Positions 51,038 through 60,900 of a stretch of 64,000 nt of DNA are shown in pieces. The notes under the pieces are model-generated. The model ran no database searches. It was not told where the DNA came from and saw only the letters and a list, made by a program, of their open reading frames with translations. Source of the stretch: Zygaena filipendulae (taxonomy: Eukaryota > Arthropoda > Insecta > Lepidoptera > Zygaenidae). The position numbers and the translations under genes were made by a program. Numbering within the stretch: the stretch's first letter is position 1; each line of letters opens with the position of its first letter. The stretch is taken from contig OU015672.1 of assembly GCA_907165275.2 (NCBI GenBank), positions 2,338,501-2,402,500 on the forward strand, read 5' to 3'.

Positions 51038-54000
51038 CGGACAGTATAGACTTGTATGTGCCCCCCCTGCCGTTCACCGCGCCCCGCACGTGCGCACACG
51101 CTCGCGGTTCGCTCGTGTGGAGTGTCGCGGGTGTGTCACTGGCTTGATCTCTTGGTAATTTATTTGTATGATTGTGTCGGAGTAGGCGCATATGGGTGGC
51201 GATATCGGAACAGCTGACCGGCGCCATCCACATCGACAGCCTGGGCATGGACGGGCAGGGCCGGTACCACATGGTCACCACCAATTTGAGAGGTGAGACA
51301 CCACATGGTATAAAAATATGGTATGCAACTTAACATTTTTTTCCCGTGACAGCAATGTTTTCTCATTTCTGGTCGCCACTGAAAATCAGCGTCGTGGGAC
51401 TACTTCCACGGCATTAAGCTGAGTGGCGGCCATTTTGGTACCATGTCTATTTTAAAATTATTTAAGTATGTTTAATTTTGGTGCCAAATAAATTTCTATT
51501 CTATTCTACTTCATTTCATGGATTCGAGTGGCTAGAGAGCGTGCTGTTTCGTACAGCTGTGGTTTTTTATGTGTGTAATATATTATGTCTCGAGCTGAAC
51601 CGAAATGTCCCGGGAAATTCGATAGAAATTATTTATTTATTAAGGCTTATTGCACAACATGGTACAGAAGGCGGACTTAATGCCACAGTGCATACACACA
51701 CACACACAGTAAATTATGTACACATTGTATACATTTGAACATATTAGCTGGGTCCATGGACCAATTAATGCTGGGTCGAATGATTTATTTTTAAATGACG
51801 CATTTCCTTGGAAGCCATCGCTGCCATATTTTATGCGACAGCCTTTACTGAGTCGGTGTCCAGTTGCGATCCCTTGGTTTTTGATTGTTTTTCTTATAGC
51901 TACCTACATTTTTAATATGAAATGATAGTGTGTCTAAATGTGTTTTTCATAGCGCTTGGTAAGCGTTACAATCATTTAGTTGTATACATGTTGTTGTTTA
52001 CCTGTGTTGTAGATTTGTGTGTTGTGTTAAATAAAGTTTTATCAATTTCAATTTATTAATTTTAACAGGTAAAAATATCCGCTTGCGGTACTCCTCGGCT
52101 GCTGGCAGAGTGTTGATATCGGACGAGGCGACCAATCTAGTGGAAGTCGTCAAACCGGACGGTAAGTTCATTAAACAGTGTAACTTTAAACAAGGGACAT
52201 CTATACTAATGTCCTGAAAAATTTATGCTTAAATCGTAAAAATACACATCTAAAATACTGGTATATATATCACAGAGAAAATTAACTACCTATATCAAAG
52301 AACTCGAATTTACTATAGGGTCAACGACCTAAATTTGCTTTGTTGGCGCGTCAGTGACAATACATAGGAAAAGGACGTCTGTAACTTGCGCGCACTTTGT
52401 TTAATATGTGGCAGTGAATAAAAAAGAATATGAATAATAATAGGTATTATGTACCTATCTTACGTCAAAAATTAAGTTGTGTTTTTTAGATATTTGAGCA
52501 AAAATCATTTATTAAAAACCTTTTTTAGCAGAAAAATAATGCTTTTTTATTAATCTCACTGCACATAAAATGTCCATACCGAGCGCCTAAATGGAGAATC
52601 GATTCATAATGAGTAAACTCCAAATATGTTGGTTAGGCAGCCGCAGGGAGACGCTCCGGCGCGTGAGCACGCCGGTGGCGGACCTGGCCACCGTGGACCA
52701 CCTGGCCTTCTGGACGGGGTGGGGCCTGCAGCGGCTCTACTGGGCCGACTTGAGGCAGCCCATGGACATAAGGAGATTCGATCTGTGTACGTGTTTGGTT
52801 AATATTAGGCAGTAATAACACTCTTCTGTCGTAATTGATTGCCAAAATGGCAAATACGCAAATCAAAATTCTATTCAGTCCGTCAGTTAGATAGTAAAAA
52901 GTCACGATAGAAAAACTTAAAAAAGAACTTTTTATACTTAAAAAAGCTTTTATTCAAATGCGATCATGCAACGTAGTGATTGTATTATCTTTGATTGTCA
53001 TCCAAACTAAACGTGTACATACAAAATTTCAGCTCATTCGCTGCTTCAAAATTGAGTTGCAAGATTCCACCCGTACAAACATAGTTAATTACATACATAC
53101 ATTGCAAGTTAAATAAAAGCTTTTAACAAAATAGGTAATTGACACTGTTTTTTGCTTTTAAAGTTTAGGGGTGGGGGCTCGTGACCTCATAACCCCATGT
53201 AAACTTTACCAATTCGTGACGTCACGCGAATTCCTACTCAATGTATCGCTCAAAGATATAATATATAACCACTACTTTTTATTATTTTTTATTATGTGAA
53301 AAATAAAATACGTGTCCATTATTTCTTATTAATCTACACGATGGCCTAAAAACTAAAATTTAGTAACAGCTAGCCTACGATATCGCCATAGATCCGCGTC
53401 TTATGTTACTCAGTAACACTGTAGCTTCTTATCAGTGAAAGAAGTAAAGCTTACAAAATTTACCTGTTTACAATAAAAAATAAAACATAATTATGTATAC
53501 CTTTCCAGCCATGTTCCCCAACATCACCTATCTGCATCTCCTGGTGACCAAGCCCTCCGCGGACCCCGGGCATCCCTTGCTCGACCACCCCTGCCGTAAG
53601 AACTCCACGTGCACGCACTTCTGCGTACAAACGTCCAACTTCAAGAAGTCCCCGGACCACAAAGGCTTCACCTGCATCTGTCCCATCGGCATGATATACA
53701 ACGCCGTGAAAAAAGGCTGCATCCGTCCCACGACTCCGGCGTGCCACGATAATGAACTCTATTGCCGTAGCAGTAACAAATGTTATCCAAAAGCGGCCAA
53801 GTGTGACGGCAAAAAGGATTGCGCATTGGGTGAAGACGAGCTTGGGTGTACTGGTAAGATATTTTTTAATTTTTCTTATTGGCGTGATAATGATGTCCAT
53901 ATTAAGTAGGTAGGTACTTTTAAATTGCTAGAAAACTCAACGACGGTTAGTCACTAAAACGTTTTCAATTGGGTTTGTGTCAGGAGATTTTAAGGGTGCT

Positions 54001-57000
54001 CCTAGAACTCGATGGCATTTTTTAAATTGAAATTGAATAAAACTTTATTTGATACGACACAAAACTTACAACCCATCAGGTGGTGCATATAGACTACTCG
54101 GTGTGGAGTCATTGTAGTGTATTAGTTATTTTTACTACTCTATTTATTATTAGTAATAAAAGAATAATTTAATATATATTTAACGCTTGCTTGACCTTGG
54201 GAATCACCTTCGAGCAGATTATATTATGTTGTATCGTGATTATATAGAGCCGTCCTGCGCGGTTTCACCCGCGAAAATTCCTGAGTTCCCGCGCCCCCTT
54301 TTTCCTCGCCTTGGGGGTAGAATTTCGGAAAATCCTTTCTTATCGGATGCCAACATCATACAAAGAACACACCCTCCAAGTTTCCGGTCTCACGATCAGC
54401 GGTTTAGGCTGTGCGTTGATCCGTCAGTCGGTCATTCAGGACAAAGCATTTTATATGTATCAATTGCATTGACTTCAGTGAGTACAGCGAAGACGCCGGC
54501 GGTGTCACCGGACGGGCACCCCGCGTCGTGCGCGACCGACGAGGTGCTGTGCCACGGCTCGTGCATCGGCAACGACCAGGTGTGCTACACTCCCACCGCC
54601 ACCGGTGAGTGAAGCAAACCTAGCCAAAAGTTTGACTGGTAGAGAAAGCCTTAGGCGTTAAGTCCGCCTGCTGTACAATAAAGTGCAATAAAGTTCTTTG
54701 AGTAAATAAATAAAGAATGTAGAAAAAAAAAACAGACCAAGGGCGAGTCGGACTCGCGCACTGAGGGTCCCGTATAAATTTGTAGGTATGTAAATAGTTA
54801 GGAAGTAGAAATAGAATTCGAAGATTCAGATATTTATACAGTTGTTTAAAAAACTATTTGTTTGTATTGTAACTACCACTTTAGAGGATATTAGAATATA
54901 CTTGTGCTATATAGGACGATGTCAATGCACCCTATGGGCTTAGATCCCTTTTGAGGCACGGAACCCTAAAAATACAACCGAATAAATAATCTCCTTTTTG
55001 TAGTTGTTTAAAAAAACACTGTAAAATCACAGAAAAACCTTAAAGACGTGAGTTTATGCATTACGCTCGCCAGCAACTAAAAGCAGAGAAATGGTAGGAT
55101 CCACCGGTGAAGCCAGTCCCCTTAGCCCAGTTGACAATCTGTGATCGTTAAGGAACGAAATCGTTGTCACGTGGTTTCAAAAAATCGTCCAGTCAAAAGT
55201 TCAACTTTTCGCATATTTAGAACCGTGGGTTATTCGTATGCTGACACAGAACAGAAAATAACAGATAGAAGGGACATTAACTTAGTTTAGTATGAAAACA
55301 GATGAAAACCAGTGTCGCCGGGTGATTTTCGCACACAAAACTATTCATCACGCAAAAAAACATTCATTAACGTAAAGAAATGTATTAAACGTTTTGTGTT
55401 TATGTTTTTACTTAGTCACCGTTTTCCAAATTCACAGTTTTGAGAATACTGTGGTAAATATACTTGGGATGGCAGCAAAAGAAGTTTTGGGCAAGTTAGA
55501 GCATTTGCTCTAACTTCCTTTGCGCGCCTGCCCCGCTTACTTGTCCTCTCTATTTAATTTATTTGCCTTGTGGTTGCTGCAGAGCGTCCCAAGAGCCGGC
55601 CCGTGTGCCCGCCCGAGCAGTTCGCGTGCCGCAGGGACGGCGCGTGCATCGACCGCTCGCAGGTGTGCGACGGGCGCAAGGACTGCGTCGACCGCAGCGA
55701 CGAGGCCTACGACATATGCAGGACCATGACCTGCATGGACACCGAGTTCATGTGAGCGCGGGCGCACACTCTTTGGCACGCAGCCACGCCAGGAAAAAGC
55801 GTTATGCCTCTTCTATAAAGGCGCGGATCTAGGATTTGGTCTTTAACCAATCACAATAACCAATTACCCTTTCTAAATCTTACTTTAGTCTTCGGGGGGG
55901 GGGGGGGGGGGGGGATGCACCCCCCGGATAGATCCACGCTTGCTCAATGCGAATCAAGACGTTTGCTTCCTTCCGCCCGGTATAGTTCGGATATTGTCGG
56001 CAAGCGGGCTGCCATACTCGTTTAGTTATGGCTTGACACTTTTAAATCTTAAAATTTTAGTTTTTATGGAAATCGGAGATTTATGCATGTCGCGCGGGTA
56101 CTCCCTCCCTCCTCACTTCCTTTCTGCCGTCGATTACTTTTTCATTACACGCAATACGGATGATGATAAACATTTTAACATATCTCTTTTCTACCACCAC
56201 TCTCAACTCCGACTCCGACTCCGACTCCGATTCCGATACAACTACTTCCGTAACGTCCCTAGCTCGCTTGCAGGTGCACTCCGGGCAATTGCATACTGAA
56301 GACGTGGCGTTGCGACGGTGCCGACGACTGCCTCGATGGATCCGATGAGTTTGACTGCGGTAAATGTTCTATAATGTTATCTAGATACTAATATTATTAT
56401 TAAGAGCAGAAGTTTGTGAGTTTGTGACGTTGTGGGGGGTAATCTCTGGATCTACTGAACCGATTTTGAAAATTCTTTCACTTATAGAAAGCTACAGTGA
56501 TCCTAAGTGACATAGGGTACTTTTTATCCCAGAATTCCCGCGGGAACTACGATATTACCGCGGGTGAAACCGCGGGGGTCAGCTAGTATTATATAATAAT
56601 AATAAATCTTTTATTTGCATAAGACATAGTATGTCATGATGGTACAAATTATAACAAAAAAATTAAAACCGACTTCCAAAAACACAAAACTAAAAAACTA
56701 AAAATAAAAAGCTAAAAATAACAAAATACCGATTTAATCCAAAAGACAAAAACACACGTAATATTATTATTGGTTTGTGCTACCACTGATCGGTTTGAAT
56801 TCGGTGACAAGCCCGCTGGTGTCTGCCCACTTGGGTTGTCCTGCTCACGAAGAGCTGGTGGCGGGAGTCGACTTAGCCCATCTTCCCCTCCATATTTGGC
56901 TTGTCACCGACTTCATACCGATCAGTGGTAGCACAAACCAATAATAATATTACGTGTGTTTTTGTCTTTTGGATTAAATCGGTATTTTGTTATTTTTAGC

Positions 57001-57850
57001 TTTTTATTTTTAGTTTTTTAGTTTTGTGTTTTTGGAAGTCGGTTTTAATTTTTTTGTTAAAATTTTGTTTATTTCTGGCTTTTAAGTGACTTAGTTCGTA
57101 ATTTCTCTAAGTTACAATAGCTTAATGTCAACTGCTCATCACCTTTTACAAAATATTGCTTTTCCCGACGCAGGGACGTTAAATGTTGAGGAGTTCTCCT
57201 AGTAAATCACCATCAGTTCCACTTCACTATATACATTGTGACGGGCATAAATTGTTTAGAAACCATATTAAAGTTAACGATTCGGAACCCGTGAAATACC
57301 CATTATTGAGTAGTTCCGATGACCATCTGTGGTCTTCATCATCAGTTCCTCTTCTTCAAATTTTACTTTCCGAAAGCAAAGAAACGTTTTACTATAAAAA
57401 ATACAAAAATCGCTATAAGTGTTCTCATAATTTTTGAAGAGTTCCCTCGATTACTCCAAGATCCCATCATCAGATCTCGACTTGGTGACAATGGAATCAA
57501 TTTGGAAGTATCCCCTTTCAAACAAAAAAAACAATTTTCGAAATCGCTTCAATCGGAACCCGTGAAATACGTATTATTTTTTAGTTGTTCGGATGACCAT
57601 CTGTGGTCTTCATCATCAGTTCCACTTCTTCAAATTATGCTTTCCGAAAGCAAATGAACGATTTACTATCAAAAATACCCAAATCGCTATAGGTGTGCCT
57701 ATAATTTTTGAAGAGTTCCCTCGATTTCTCCAAGATCCCATCATCAGATCCCGACTTGGTGGCAATGGGACCTAATTGGGAGTATACCCTTTCAAACAAA
57801 AAAAGAATTTTTCAAATCGGTCCAACCATCTTCGAGTAATCGGTGAACAT

Positions 57851-57908
<58 letters not shown>

Positions 57909-60900
57909 ATACATACAATCGAACATAGAACCTCCTCCTTTTTGGAAGTCGGTTAAAAACTAAAAATTGTCCTGATGTCCTGTCATTGCAAGCATCTACT
58001 ACAAAAACATGGGGGAAGTAGGAGCGTTTGATCTAACTTCATTTGCACCCGCCCAAATGGCTTCTCCAGTTAATCTATACTGATATTAAAAAGAGTGAGT
58101 CTGTGACGTTGTAGGGGGTAATATCTGGATCTACTGAACCGATTTTGAAAATTCTTTCACTCAAAGGAAACTACGGTAGTGAGTGACGTAAGGTACCTAC
58201 TTTTATCCCAAAATTCCTATGGGAACTCCAAAATTACCGCGAGTGAAACCGTGGGGATCAGCCAGTATAGAATAGAATAGAAAAAAGTTTATTTGATACT
58301 ATAAAGATAAAATAAGTACAAGCGTGAGTCTTAAACTAGAACAGTTGGTACCAAAATGGCTACCACTCAGCATTATGCCGTGGCACTGAGTTCCACGACG
58401 CTGATTTTCAGTGGCGACCGTAGAAGGGAGATGGCTTCACACTACCAATAAGACCGTCCACAAACTAAATTTCTTAGTTTCAAAGATAATTTAAAAAGTA
58501 AAAGTAGAGTATGTTGCGGGGTATGCCTAAGAAGACTAAATACATAATCAGAAATAAATTCCTACTAATAATACAAATGCGAAGGTAACTGTCTGTCTGT
58601 CTGTTACGCTTTCACATAATCTAATATATATAAATCACGTGTCACGTTGTTTGTCCGCGATGGACTCCGAAACTACTGAATGGATTTTGATGAAATTTGG
58701 TCACTATGTTGTATTTGGCCCAACTTAAAAGATAGGATAGTTTTTATCCCGGAATTCCCTCGGGAACTGAAGGACATAAAGTACTTTTTTCCCGCAACCT
58801 TCGCGGGAACTCCGAAATTACCGCGGATGAAATCGCGGGGGACAGCTAGTATAATTATAATTTGCTCTGCGTTCGCGCCGCCCGGCGCAGACAAGGCGAA
58901 GTGCGCGCCGGGCCTGTTCCGCTGCGGCTCCGGCGAGTGCGTGGACATGAGCAAGCGCTGCGACGCGCAGCCCGACTGCGGGGACGGCAGCGACGAGGAG
59001 CAGTGCGTCAGCGACACCGACGCCGCCGCGCCGGTGAGATGCTGCACTTTGAGACCTAATTCATTGTTCACTAGCTGTCCCCCGCGGTTTCACCCGCGTG
59101 AGTTACGGGATTCCCGCGGGAACAATTTTTTTTCTAAAATAAAAGTAGCCTAAGTTAATCCTTCTATTGTAATATCAGCTATCTGCCAGTGAAAGTCCCG
59201 TTAAAATCTGTGCAGCCGTTTCAGAGATTAACCGGAACAAACAGACAGAAATACAGACAGAATATTTTTTTAAATAGGTTTTTTTCATGTAAGTAGCACA
59301 CTTTCATAGGCTTTCAAGTGAGGCGGACGGAACCGGCATGAGTTTCGGAATTCCTGCAGGAATTAGAACCATTGTAGAGTATTTGCGAGACTAACATATA
59401 CGTATACATATAGGATGGGTTCAAATGGGTAGGCACGACTCGGCACGAGTATCTAATATTACCAAAGAATAGCTGAAAGGGCATCAAAGTGTCTTCGACA
59501 AAAACAAACTTACTAGTTTTATTATTGTGCAGAATGTTAGGTACTAAGAAAGAATCATAGTGAGTCTTGCTCGCACACGAGCGATTGAACAATCTTTTAT
59601 CCCGCTCAGGAGGAGAAGACCACTTGTGCCATGTGGGAGTACCGCTGCGAGCATAACACCAGCATATGCATACCGCTTACGGCACGGTCAGCCGGTTCAC
59701 TTTGCTTTGCATGCATCCGGTTTCTGGGACGACTAATAGCATGTAATAGTCCTCTCCCAATCACCCAACATATCCTGTGCAATCAACTTTATGGTGGGTT
59801 TTATCCGGCGATATTGTCCTTGTAATATACTTACTTTATTCAAATACAAATCAATGAAGATAAATATATGATGCATAAGTTTGGAGCATGCAGCAAAGTA
59901 GGCAAAAAATGCTGCAGTTATATAAAAAATTGTATTTAGCCTATTGTATATTTCTCTCCATAGATTTCTTTCAAAATTTTTAGAGAATAGGGAGTAACAA
60001 TACAGTGACCGTATCAGTAAATTCATGTTTACATTCATGTGAGGTGTCAGCATTTCAAATCTCATTGAGTTAGTTTATGTGAGTGAGTGAGTCTCAGTGA
60101 GTTTATCATTTATCTAATATCGCTTATGTAATTAATATGTATCCTCCTGATTGATCTGACAATTTTTGGTGGAAGTCAGATTCCCAAAGAAAATTTGACG
60201 TGTAGAAATGTATGACGCTATTCTTCTGAGGTATGACGTGAGGTATGACGCGTTGCAACACTGAGGGCAAATTTTCACACATGGAAATTTACGAGTACAT
60301 TACAGTACATTTATACGGAAAAGTTAAATAAAATTTAAAAACATATTTGACACAAACTAGTACGTAGATATCTCAGGTAGGTATCTACGTATTTTTATTG
60401 GATTCGTAATGTTCTTTTATGTGTTTGGTGGAGGGCTGTTGTCTATGGTATAGTTATGGTATGGTCTATTGGTGTCCTTAACAAAAAAAACTGTGCTGCA
60501 ATTAAGTAGGTATATTGTTTTATAGTACAATACTGTAACAACTTAAAAAAATAAATAAATGACTTATTTTTTATATTTTAACCACTTTTAATACATATAC
60601 ATAAAGACCAGGGTGTCTGGTATAATTAGTGAACAATACATCATGTGATGTAGGTAATAACAATAAATAAATGTGATCATCTTTATGATAAGAAACAACT
60701 TTGCAAAAGAAACAATTTTTTTTTTACCAAATTATAGTATCTTAAATAAATATATACCTATTTGATCGTAAATTCGGATAGTTGCGTATGTTACGTGATT
60801 TCAATACGCACATCACACATTACCTACGTTACACAAGATGCACACCCGCCGCAGATCATCAGCTTTCATTAGCGAGTGTGGGTAGTAACGATGTTAACGT

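Noticed and set aside
54605..55582. Hidden LRP exon completing the degenerate LDLa repeat
   Set aside because: Reading the intron gave no segment with the expected two cysteines and SDE motif between splice sites.
57183..57775. Repeated frames of 60-112 codons
   Set aside because: They come from two direct copies of a transposon unit and do not resemble a known protein.
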